From positions 2,740,669-2,804,668 of the forward strand of contig NC_017770.1 of NCBI RefSeq assembly GCF_000242635.2: a stretch of 64,000 nt of DNA, read 5' to 3'. The position numbers and the translations under genes were made by a program. How positions within the stretch are numbered: the first letter of the stretch is position 1; each line of letters opens with the position of its first letter. Of the stretch, positions 42,052 through 53,700 are shown in pieces. This DNA is from Solitalea canadensis DSM 3403. Its GTDB lineage: Bacteria; Bacteroidota; Bacteroidia; Sphingobacteriales; Sphingobacteriaceae. The notes below the pieces were generated by a model, which saw only the letters and a program-made list of their open reading frames with translations, had not been told where the DNA came from and ran no database searches.

Positions 42052-44339
42052 TCAAGCGATTTTTTATTGTACAATATATAACCCAAATGTAAAAGAACTC
42101 CCCATCTTTTCTGTGGATCGTCATAATAATTTACGCTCAAGCCAATGGGGCCAACAATGCTCCTGTATACTGCTCCAGCGGTGGCTGCAAGTCTGAAATA
42201 TTGATTAGGTTCGGTAACAGCTGCCTGTTGATTGAAACCCTCTTGTAATTGATCGAAAGGAATAAAGCCATACCCCTCAACTCTGAAATCAAGATTTCTC
42301 TTAAAGGTGTAAACACTCCTCAATCCCACATTAATGAAATTATAAGCTCTGAAATTCGCCAAGAATAAAGAGCGTGAATCTTGTAATGGATACGCTGCCG
42401 GTTGCTCAACCAACGATGCTTTATAAGTGGCTAATGTGGGCTGATTAGAAATTAACGCCTCTGCTGCATATCCAAATGAGTAGTTTTTACTTATTGAAAA
42501 ATACCGATCTGAAGTCACTCGAAAAGCAAGCCATTCACGACGTTCACCGTTTAAAGCCGGAACTATTGAAACCGATCCCGGATCATAATCTTCATTCCCA
42601 TTGATGTAACTTAGTGACAATAATGTTAAGGAACCACTGCTAGCGTATTGCTTTCGGTTTAGGGTGTTTCTTTCAAGAATAAATGAAATTTTTTGTCCAT
42701 TAAAAACAGTTTGATCCAATACATCAGACGCATTAAAATCATTGTATGGACTATATTTATCAAAGTTTCGAAAAAAACCGCCTTCAAACACTAATCGGGT
42801 ATTCCCTTTGTAAGGAAATCCGAAACGCAGAGCAAGTAACTTATCCGATTGATTTAGCGGAACTGCATTCTTATTCTCGACAAAAATTTCTGAGTTTCTA
42901 AAATAGTCCCAATGGTTATAGGTATAATTTATCTCAATAAATGTTGGTGTTTTTGCACCAATATCAATTCGTGAACCTAAATTCATGGATTCATAAAAAC
43001 GACCTGAATAAAAATTTGTGCAAAAAGTGTAGGATTCACGATTGACGAAATTGTACTGTAACCCAAGAAAAAAATTACTAATCGGCCTGGACGAAAGGTT
43101 CCCTCCAAGGTCTATTTTAAAGTTCCTATCGGGCTTAACATTTAAATCGAAGTTGTATGTTTTTTTAAGAGAGTCATTTTCAATACGAGGATAAACCGTT
43201 TCAAAATTATCATCAGCCATGAGTTTATAATATCCCTTCTTCAACTGCAACATATCTATTGCCCCAGATCGTTTTCCTAACACATCCTCAATGTAAGCCC
43301 TTTGTTTGCTGTTTGCTCCGGTTATCCTAACTTCTCTGATCGAATCTATTTTATTCTTCCGGATAAAGGCCAATCGTTTTGAATCCAACTCTTCAGGAAC
43401 AGACCGTCCTTTAATGCGAGCTTTTATAGAATCCATGTTTTTCATTGCCGCTTCATAACCTCGCTTAATTAATGCCTCTACAGGCTCAAAATTGGTTACG
43501 CTAAAACCCTTTAAATCAGGCTGAACATATATACCATTCTTTCCTAATTTTGTGGAGTCGGATTTTGAAAGAAACAGAAAAACTGCAAATCTCGACATCA
43601 AACGTTCATCAATTTCTTTGGGGTAATCATTATAGATCTTAGAGGAGACATTACAACCGATCATTATGTCCGGATCAAAATCATCCTTCATTACATCGGC
43701 TGGAAAATTATTATAAACACCACCATCAAACACGTATTTATCGTTAATCTTTATTGGACGATATACAAAAGGAACCGTCATGGTTCCCCGTACAGCATCA
43801 GAAAGATTACCCTTGCTTAAATAGATAGGTTCCTGAGAAAACACATCAGAAACTACACAACGAAAAGGCACAAATAAACTGTCAAAATTATAGTTAGCAC
43901 TTGCTGATGCTTGTGACAATAACTCGAGCAGGGCAAAATTTAATGGGATATCATTGATCAGGTTGGAACGAAGCTTAAATTGAAAAGAAGAATCAACCGC
44001 GATTCGCGCAGTAACAAAGGACGGATTATCGGGCTTATTTTTGTAGAAGAGTTTATAATCGCTTTTAAAACGACCGTTTACCCAATCCTGAAAATCTGCA
44101 CTGGTTGCAATATATTCTATTTGTGAAGGAGAGTAACCTGCCGCATACATTGAAGCAACAATTCCTCCCATTGATGTTCCAGCTATATAATCGATCGGTA
44201 TGTTATTCTCCTCTAACGCTTTTAACAAGCCTATATGAGCTAATCCTTTTGCTCCACCTCCACTTAAAACTACTCCAACTTTTTGGGCAACAACGGACGA
44301 GCTTAGAAACAATAAAATAAATAAAAGATAGTTCTTCAT
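42048..44339 (-). CDS. Patatin-like phospholipase with outer-membrane barrel (PlpD type)
   Basis: 763-aa protein (start ATG at 44339, MKNYLLF): signal peptide about 1-19, patatin domain about 20-310 with oxyanion GGGAKG (27-32), nucleophile Ser56 in GTSMG and Asp205 in FDGG, then a POTRA-like region (about 315-390) and a 16-strand barrel. This layout matches type Vd PlpD-like autotransporters, where the lipase is exported through its own barrel. Catalytic dyad intact. Coupled to the 178-aa membrane gene. Confidence 0.88.
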   Translation of the reverse strand: MKNYLLFILLFLSSSVVAQKVGVVLSGGGAKGLAHIGLLKALEENNIPIDYIAGTSMGGIVASMYAAGYSPSQIEYIATSADFQDWVNGRFKSDYKLFYKNKPDNPSFVTARIAVDSSFQFKLRSNLINDIPLNFALLELLSQASASANYNFDSLFVPFRCVVSDVFSQEPIYLSKGNLSDAVRGTMTVPFVYRPIKINDKYVFDGGVYNNFPADVMKDDFDPDIMIGCNVSSKIYNDYPKEIDERLMSRFAVFLFLSKSDSTKLGKNGIYVQPDLKGFSVTNFEPVEALIKRGYEAAMKNMDSIKARIKGRSVPEELDSKRLAFIRKNKIDSIREVRITGANSKQRAYIEDVLGKRSGAIDMLQLKKGYYKLMADDNFETVYPRIENDSLKKTYNFDLNVKPDRNFKIDLGGNLSSRPISNFFLGLQYNFVNRESYTFCTNFYSGRFYESMNLGSRIDIGAKTPTFIEINYTYNHWDYFRNSEIFVENKNAVPLNQSDKLLALRFGFPYKGNTRLVFEGGFFRNFDKYSPYNDFNASDVLDQTVFNGQKISFILERNTLNRKQYASSGSLTLLSLSYINGNEDYDPGSVSIVPALNGERREWLAFRVTSDRYFSISKNYSFGYAAEALISNQPTLATYKASLVEQPAAYPLQDSRSLFLANFRAYNFINVGLRSVYTFKRNLDFRVEGYGFIPFDQLQEGFNQQAAVTEPNQYFRLAATAGAVYRSIVGPIGLSVNYYDDPQKRWGVLLHLGYILYNKKSLE

Positions 44340-44460
44340 TAAAAAAAGGCAGCAACAGAATTTTTCAGATCTCAATTCAGCCTATGAATATCAACAAAAA
44401 AGATCAAACTTTATTGTTCGTAAGTATAAATCCATGGAAACTAGCAGCATTATTACTTAA

Positions 44461-44715
44461 TTACCTAATTATTGTAAGTGCCCCTGCAAAACTTTGAATA
44501 GTATTATTTTCATCCCTGATCTTTAACACATAATAATAAGTTGCAGAAGGTAAAGACGATCCGTTCCAATCATTCTGATAGTTTCGTTTTACATAAATTT
44601 CATCACCGTATCTGTTATATATATGCAACTCACTATCCATTGACTCAATTCCTTTTATAACAAACAGATCATTCATACCGTCATCATTAGGCGTAAATGT
44701 GTTAGGAATTACAAA
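44461..44715 (-). other. T9SS type-B / gliding-motility C-terminal domain
   Basis: The last 85 residues run from FVIPNTFTPNDDG, through YNRYGDEIY and SSLPSATYYYVLKI, to GALTIIR, the features of the TIGR04131-type sorting signal that directs T9SS export and cell-surface attachment. Confidence 0.88.
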
Positions 44716-47700
44716 GCCCAATATTGTTTTACGAGCAGATGAGACATTGTTTTTAAGGTTCTTATCTTTACCCGGTGCCGAAATACTTACTGTGTTGGTA
44801 AAGGTTCCAATCTGTTTCACCTTTACTTTCAGCGTCAATAGTTGTCGTTCACCTGCCGTCATTTGACTCATTTGCCAAGTTAATGTATGGGTTGCAGGAT
44901 CATACGCTAATGTTCCTTTAGAAGCAAAAGCATCAACGTATTCCAATCCTTCCGGTAACTCATCCTTCACTAAAACATCCGACACATCAATAGTAGAAAG
45001 ATTATCTGCTGTAATTGTGTAAGTAAATTCATCATCAATTACCACTGATTTATTTTCTACAGTCTTTGTAATAGCCAGATCCATTTCAGTAACTACAATT
45101 TCTGTCACATTGATAGTTACTGTGGCTACATTGCTTGTTAATCTTCCATCAGATAGGGTGTAGGTAAATGAATCCGGACCTACATAATCTTTATCAGGCA
45201 CATAGGTAAATGATCCATCCGAATTTAATACCAAATCACCGTGTTGAGGTTGTTGCACTATTGTTGCAACAATTGGATCTGCATTAGGATCGTTATCGTT
45301 TACCAGAATGCCATTAACAGTTGGAACAATAAGTGATACATTCTTTTGGGTGGTGTAACTATCATCTTTAGCAACCGGAGGCAAATTCTCGCGACTGATG
45401 GTGATATTAACACGAGCAGTATCTCGCAATCCGCAGTCGTCAGTAGCATAGTATTCAAAGAAATCGGTGCCACTGAAACCGGTTTTTGGTTGGTAAATAA
45501 ATGCACCATTGGTATTTAAGCTAACAGTTCCATTTTGAGGATTGGTCAACACATCATTACGGACTATAGAACCATCGACATCAGCGTCATTTATACCCAC
45601 ATTTCCGGAGATAGCAATATCCGATAAACCTGCATACTGATCATCATTTGCCTTAGGGCGAAGTTCTATCACACCTACCATTGCCTGTAGGGTGGCATCA
45701 CAATCGTTAGCATCCGTTACAACTACGCTATAAAGTCCAGCACTTAGGTCTTTAATATCTTCTGAAGTACTTCCATTCGACCAACTAAATTTGTAAGGAG
45801 GTCTTCCACCGCTAACATCGATGTTGATTTGTCCCGTTGGAATACCGCTGCAAGAAGTGTTTATAATAATAGATTTAACCTCTATCGAAGCAGATTCAAC
45901 AACATTAACTTCCACAATCGATTCACATGATGCAGCATCCGTAATTTTAAGTTGATAAATACCCGCCTGAACATTTGAAATATCCTTATTAGTTGAGGAA
46001 AAAGCGTTTGGACCGCTCCATAGGTAAGCGTATGGACTAACACCTCCTGAAACAGTTATTGCTGCACCACCTTTAAATTCACCCTTACAACCTGCCGCAG
46101 TGATTTTCACTGTAGTTTCTATAGCAGACGATTCATTAATAGAAGTGTTTATAGTCGTACGACAATCATTAGCATCCTTAACAATGACAGTGTAATTATT
46201 AGCAGGTAAACCCGTAAAAATATTTGAAACCTGAAAATTGGTTCCGTTCAGTGAATAACTCAAAGGCGCTTTTCCCCCATTAGCAGTTACGGTTATTATT
46301 CCATCTGATGATCCATTACAAATGCTTGTAGCAACAGCTGATGCAGTTGGCCCTGCTTGATCAATCAAACCTACAGAAATGGTTGCTTCGCAATTATTTG
46401 CATCTTTAACGGTTACACTATAAGTTCCTGCAGGTAAGTAAACAATATCTTGGGTTATTTGTCCGGAACTCCAGACATAACTGTAAGGAGCAGTGCCACC
46501 ATTGATATTCAGTTTTATGCTTCCAGATGGATTTCCGCAAGTTGGATTTATATGTGTCTCATTAACGATTAAAACCTGAGGTTCTGAAATTTGAATACTT
46601 AAACTTGCTATACAATTATTAGCATCTGTTACTATTAAATCATAGTTTCCGGCTACCAAGTCTTTAATATCCTTCACATCGGAATTAAAACCATTCGGGC
46701 CGGTCCATCGATAGGTTAATCCATTTCCTGATGCTGATATTTCAATTGCTCCGGTATTTTGCCCATTACAACTTGGATTTGTTTGATTTTTAACCGTTAC
46801 AACAGGACCATTTAAATCAGTAATGTTCACGGTTAATGATTGACTACAACTATTGGCATCTGTAACAACAACAGAGTATATGCCCGCACTTATTGAACGA
46901 ATATTTTGAGTAATCTCCCCTGTATTCCATCTAAAACTATATGGCGCAACTCCACCAGAAACATCAAGATCAATACTTCCTGAAGCAACTCCACAACTTG
47001 AGTTGGTATGTGTTTCAAGAATATTAATTGGTGAGGACTCAGTAATATTTACGGTTAAATTGGTTGAACAATTTTTACTATCTGTTACCACCAAGTTGTA
47101 ACCACCTGCAGCAAGATCACTCAAATCCTCAGTAATAGCAGTGAAACCATTCGGACCTGTCCAGCTGTAACTTAACGGAGCTGCTCCGTTGGTAGTTACA
47201 TTCACCGCCCCCGTTGTTCCCGCGTTACACATCACATTGCTTTGATTATCGACTGTAACGATTGGACCGTTCTGATCGCTCAGTACCACGGTTAAGGTCT
47301 GCTGACAGTTACCGGCATCGTTTACCGTTAATGTATAGGTGCCTGAAGCTATATTGATCAGGTCTTTGGTGCTCTCACCCGAATCCCAGCTGTACGTAAA
47401 CGGTGCTGTGCCCCCCGTAACTGTTACGGTAATGCTACCATTAGCGTTTCCACAGCTTGGACTGTTGTGGGCTTCGGTAAGTGTTGCTGCTATTGGCGCT
47501 GCATTAATCGTTACTGCTAAAGCTGTCGATTCACAACCATCGGCATTGCGAACGGTCAGGCTATAAGTATTTGGCGTTAACCCTGTAAAGTCAGTGGAAG
47601 CCTGGTAATTGGTACCATCAATCGAGTATTCCAAGCCGGCTCCTGTTGGAGTGGTCACTGAAATGCTTCCGGTTGGAGCTAGACATGTTGGTTGAACGGT

Positions 47701-50700
47701 TGAAGCTGTTGGTGTGACTGGTGTTTCTGGTGCTGCATTAATGGTCACCACTAAAGCGCTTGACTCGCAACCATCGGCATTGCGAACTGTCAGGTTATAG
47801 GTATCAGGCGCCAGTCCTGTAAAGTCCGTTGAAGCCTGATAATTGGTGCCATCAATCGAATATTCCAAGCCTGTTCCTGTTGGAGTGGTCACTGAAATGC
47901 TTCCGGTTGGAGCTGTACATGTCGGTTGAACGGTGCTTGCGGTTGGTGTAGCAGGAGTATTTGGTGCGGCATTAATCGTCACCGCTAAAGCACTTGACAC
48001 GCAACCATCAGCATTTCTTATCGTAAGATTATAGGTATCCGGTGCTAGCCCTGTAAAGTCCGTTGAAGCCTGAAAATTAGTGCCGTCAATCGAATATTCC
48101 AAGCCTGTTCCTGTTGGAGTGGTCACTGAAATGCTTCCGGTTGGAGCTGTACATGTCGGTTGAACGGTGCTTGCGGTTGGTGTGGCAATGGCCAGTGGTT
48201 CGGTAATGGTCACCGTTAATCCGGCTGTACAATTATTGACATCTTTTACTTCCAGGCTGTATACCCCTGCTGCAAGATTGCTCAAATCCTCAGTTGTAGC
48301 AGTGAAACCGTTAGGTCCCGTCCAGCTGTAACTTAACGGAGCTGCTCCACTGGTAGTTACATTCACTGCTCCTGTTGTTCCTGCGTTACACACTACATTA
48401 CTCTGATTATCGACTGTGACGATTGGACCGTTCTGATCGCTCAGTACTACGGTTAAGGTCTGCTGGCAGTTACCCCCATCCGTTACTGTTAAGATATAAG
48501 TGCCTGAAGCTTTATTGGTCAGGTCTTGGGTGCTCTCCCCTGAATCCCAGCTGTACGTAAACGGTGCTGTGCCTCCGGTTACGGTGACGGTAATGCTACC
48601 GTTAGCGTTTCCGCAGCTTGGACTGTTGTGAGTTTCGGTAAGGGTTGCGGCTATTGGGGCTGCATTAATCGTCACCGCTAAAGCTGTCGACTCGCAACCA
48701 TCCGTATTGCGAACGGTCAGGCTATAAGTATTTGGCGTTAACCCCGTAAAGTCAGCGGAAGCCTGGTAATTGGTACCATCAATCGAATATTCAAAGCCTG
48801 CTCCCGTTGGAGTGGTCACTGAAATGCTTCCGGTTGGAGCTGTACATGTTGGTTGAACGGTACTTGCGGTTGGTGTGGCAATGGCCAGTGGTTGAGTAAT
48901 GGTCACCACTAATCCGGCTGTACAATTATTGACATCTTTTACTTCCAGGCTGTATACCCCTGCAGCAAGATCACTCAAGTCCTCAGTAATAGCAGTGAAA
49001 CCATTCGGTCCTGTCCAGCTGTAACTTAACGGAGCTGCTCCGTTGGTAGTTACATTCACCGCCCCCGTTGTTCCCGCGTTACACATCACATTGCTTTGAT
49101 TATCGACTGTAACGATTGGACCGTTCTGATCGCTCAGTACCACGGTTAAGGTCTGCTGACAGTTACCCCCATCGGTTACTGTTAACGTATAGGTGCCTGA
49201 AGCTTTATTGGTCAGGTCTTTGGTGCTCTCACCCGAATCCCAGCTATAAGTAAACGGTGCCGTGCCTCCGGTTACGGTGACGGTAATGCTACCATTAGCG
49301 TTTCCACAGCTTGGACTGTTGTGAGTTTCGGTAAGGGTTGCTGCTATTGGGGCTGCATTAATCGTCACCACTAAAGCGCTTGACTCGCAACCATCGGCAT
49401 TGCGAACTGTCAGGTTATAGGTATCAGGCGCCAGTCCTGTAAAGTCCGTTGAAGCCTGGTAATTAACTCCATCAATCGAATATTCCAAGCCTGCTCCTGT
49501 TGGAGTGGTCACTGAAATGCTTCCGGTTGGAGCTAGACATGTTGGCTGAACAGTGGTCGCTGTTGGCGTGGCAGGTGTATTTGGTGCGGTATTAATCGTC
49601 ACCACTAAAGCGCTTGACTCGCAACCATCGGCATTTCTTATCGTAAGATTATAGGTATCCGGTGCTAGCCCTGTAAAGTCCGTTGAAGCCTGGTAATTGG
49701 TACCATCGATCGAATATTCCAGGCCTGCTCCCGTTGGAGTGGTCACTGAAATGCTTCCGGTTGGAGCTGTACATGTCGGTTGAACGGTGCTTGCGGTTGG
49801 TGTAGCAGGAGTATTAGGTGCTGCATTAATCGTCACCACTAAAGCTGTCGACTCGCAACCTGCTGCGTTGCGAACCGTCAGGTTATAGCTATTTGGCGTT
49901 AACCCTGTAAAGTCCGTTGAAGCCTGGTAATTAACTCCATCAATCGAGTATTCCAAGCCTGCTCCCGTTGGTGCGGTCACTGAAATGCTTCCGGTTGGAG
50001 CTAGACAAGTCGGTTGAACGGTACTTGCTGTTGGTGTGGCAATGGCCAGTGGTTCGGTAATGGTCACCGTTAATCCGGCTGTACAATTATTGACATCTTT
50101 TACTTCCAGGCTGTATACCCCTGCTGCAAGATTGCTCAAATCCTCAGTTGTAGCAGTGAAACCGTTCGGTCCCGTCCAGCTGTAACTTAACGGAGCTGCG
50201 CCGCTGGTGGTTACATTCACCGCCCCTGTTGTTCCTGCGTTACACATCACATTACTCTGATTATCGACTGTGACGGTCGGACCGTTCTGATCGCTCAGTA
50301 CCACGGTTAAGGTCTGCTGACAGTTACCCCCATCGGTTACTGTTAACGTATAGGTGCCTGAAGCTTTATTGGTCAGGTCTTTGGTACCTTCACCCGAATC
50401 CCAGCTGTACGTAAACGGTGCCGTGCCTCCGGTTACAGTGACCGTAATGCTACCATTAGCGTTTCCACAGCTTGGGCTGTTGTGAGTTTCGGTAAGTGTT
50501 GCAGCTACTGGCGCGGCATTAATCGTTACAACCAAAGCGGTTGACACGCAGCCATCCGCGTTTCTTATCGTTAGGCTATAAGTATTTGGCGTTAACCCTG
50601 TAAAGTCAGTGGAAGCCTGGTAATTGGTACCATCAATCGAGTATTCCAAACCTGCTCCTGTTGGAGTGGTCACTGAAATGCTTCCGGTTGGAGCTAGACA

Positions 50701-53700
50701 TGTTGGCTGAACAGTGCTTGCTGTTGGCGTGGCTGGAGTATTTGGTGCGGCATTAATCGTCACTACTAAAGCGCTTGACTCGCAACCATCCGCATTGCGA
50801 ACCGTCAGGTTATAGGTATCCGGTGCCAGCCCTGTAAAGTCAGCGGAAGCCTGAAAATTAGTTCCGTCGATCGAATATTCCAAGCCGGCTCCTGTTGGAG
50901 TGGTCACTGAAATGCTTCCGGTTGGAGCTGTACATGTTGGTTGAACGGTACTTGCTGTTGGCGTAGCTGGTGTTGCTGGTGCTGCATTAATCGTCACCGC
51001 TAAAGCACTTGACACGCAACCATCAGCATTTCTTACCGTCAGGTTATAGGTATCAGGCGCCAGTCCTGTAAAGTCAGCGGAAGCCTGGTAATTAGTGCCG
51101 TCGATCGAATATTCCAAGCCGGCTCCTGTTGGAGTGGTCACTGAAATGCTTCCGGTTGGAGCTATGCATGTTGGTTGAACAGTGGTTGCTGTTGGCGTAG
51201 CTGGTGTTGCTGGTGCTGCATTAATCGTCACCACCAAAGCTGTCGACTCGCAACCAGCGGCATTTCTTACCGTCAGGTTATAGGTATCAGGTGCCAGTCC
51301 TGTAAAGTCAGCGGAAGCCTGAAAATTAGTTCCGTCAATCGAATATTCCAAGCCGGCTCCCGTTGGAGTGGTCACTGAAATGCTTCCGGTTGGAGCTAGA
51401 CATGTTGGCTGAACAGTGCTTGCTGTTGGCGTGGCTGGAGTATTTGGTGCGGCATTAATCGTCACTACTAAAGCTGTTGACACGCAACCATCAGCATTTC
51501 TTACCGTCAGGTTATAGGTATCAGGTGCAAGCCCGGTAAAGTCTGTGGAAGCCTGGTAATTGGTGCCATCAATCGAGTATTCCAAGCCGGCTCCTGTTGG
51601 CGTGCTGACTGAAATGCTTCCGGTTGGAGCTAAACATGTCGGTTGAACAGTGGTTGCTGTTGGCGTTGCTGGTGTATTAGGTGCTGCATTAATCGTCACC
51701 ACTAAAGCTGTCGACTCGCAACCAGCGGCATTTCTTACCGTCAGGTTATAGGTATCAGGTGCCAGTCCTGTAAAGTCAGCGGAAGCCTGAAAATTAGTTC
51801 CGTCAATCGAATATTCCAAGCCGGCTCCTGTTGGAGTGGTCACTGAAATGCTTCCGGTTGGAGCTAGACATGTTGGCTGAACAGTGCTTGCTGTTGGCGT
51901 GGCAGGTGTGGCTGGTGCTGCGTTAATGATAACTGAAAGTGCAGTCGATTCGCAACCAGCTGCATTGCGCACAGTCAGGTTATAAGTATTTGGCGTTAAC
52001 CCTGTAAAGTCAGTGGAAGATTGGTAATTGGTACCATCAATCGAGTATTCCAAGCCTGCTCCTATTGGAGTGGTCACTGAAATGCTTCCGGTTGGAGCTA
52101 GACATGTTGGCTGAACAGTGCTTGCTGTTGGCGTGGCTGGAGTATTTGGTGCTGTATTAATCGTCACTACTAAAGCGCTTGACTCGCAACCATCCGCATT
52201 GCGAACCGTCAGGTTATAGGTATCAGGCGCCAGTCCTGTGAAGTCCGTTGAAGCCTGAAAATTAGTGCCGTCAATCGAATATTCCAAGCCTGTTCCTGTT
52301 GGAGTGGTCACTGAAATGCTTCCGGTTGGAGCTAGACATGTTGGCTGAACAGTGCTTGCGGTTGGTGTAGCAGGAGTATTAGGTGCTGCATTAATCGTCA
52401 CTGCTAAAGCGGTCGACTCGCAACCATCGGCATTGCGAACGGTCAGGTTATAGGTATCCGGTGCCAGTCCTGTAAAGTCCGTTGAAGCCTGGTAATTAAC
52501 TCCATCAATCGAGTATTCCAAGCCTGCTCCCGTTGGTGCGGTCACTGAAATGCTTCCGGTTGGAGCTAGACAAGTCGGTTGAACGGTACTTGCTGTTGGT
52601 GTGGCAATGGCCAGTGGTTCGGTAATGGTCACCGTTAATCCGGCTGTACAATTATTGACATCTTTTACTTCCAGGCTGTATACCCCTGCTGCAAGATTGC
52701 TCAAATCCTCAGTTGTAGCAGTGAAACCGTTCGGTCCCGTCCAGCTGTAACTTAACGGAGCTGCGCCGCTGGTGGTTACATTCACCGCCCCTGTTGTTCC
52801 TGCGTTACACATCACATTACTCTGATTATCGACTGTGACGGTTGGACCGTTCTGATCGCTCAGTACCACGGTTAAGGTCTGCTGACAGTTACCCCCATCG
52901 GTTACTGTTAACGTATAGGTGCCTGAAGCTTTATTGGTCAGGTCTTTGGTACCTTCACCCGAATCCCAGCTGTACGTAAACGGTGCCGTGCCTCCGGTTA
53001 CAGTGACCGTAATGCTACCATTAGCGTTTCCACAGCTTGGGCTGTTGTGAGTTTCGGTAAGTGTTGCAGCTACTGGCGCGGCATTAATCGTTACAACCAA
53101 AGCGGTTGACACGCAGCCATCCGCGTTTCTTATCGTTAGGCTATAAGTATTTGGCGTTAACCCTGTAAAGTCAGTGGAAGCCTGGTAATTGGTACCATCA
53201 ATCGAGTATTCCAAGCCTGCTCCTGTTGGAGTGGTCACTGAAATGCTTCCGGTTGGAGCTAGACATGTTGGCTGAACAGTGCTTGCTGTTGGCGTGGCTG
53301 GAGTATTTGGTGCGGCATTAATCGTCACTACTAAAGCGCTTGACTCGCAACCATCCGCATTGCGAACCGTCAGGCTATAGGTATCCGGTGCTAGCCCTGT
53401 AAAGTCCGTGGAAGCCTGGTAATTGGTGCCATCAATCGAGTATTCCAAGCCGGCTCCTGTTGGCGTGCTGACTGAAATGCTTCCGGTTGGAGCTAAACAT
53501 GTTGGTTGAACAGTGCTTGCGGTTGGTGTAGCAGGAGTATTAGGTGCTGCATTAATCGTCACTGCTAAAGCGGTCGACTCGCAACCATCGGCATTGCGAA
53601 CGGTCAGGTTATAGGTATTTGGCGTTAACCCTGTAAAGTCCGTTGAAGCCTGGTAATTAACTCCATCAATCGAATATTCAAGCCCTGCTCCTGTTGGAGT

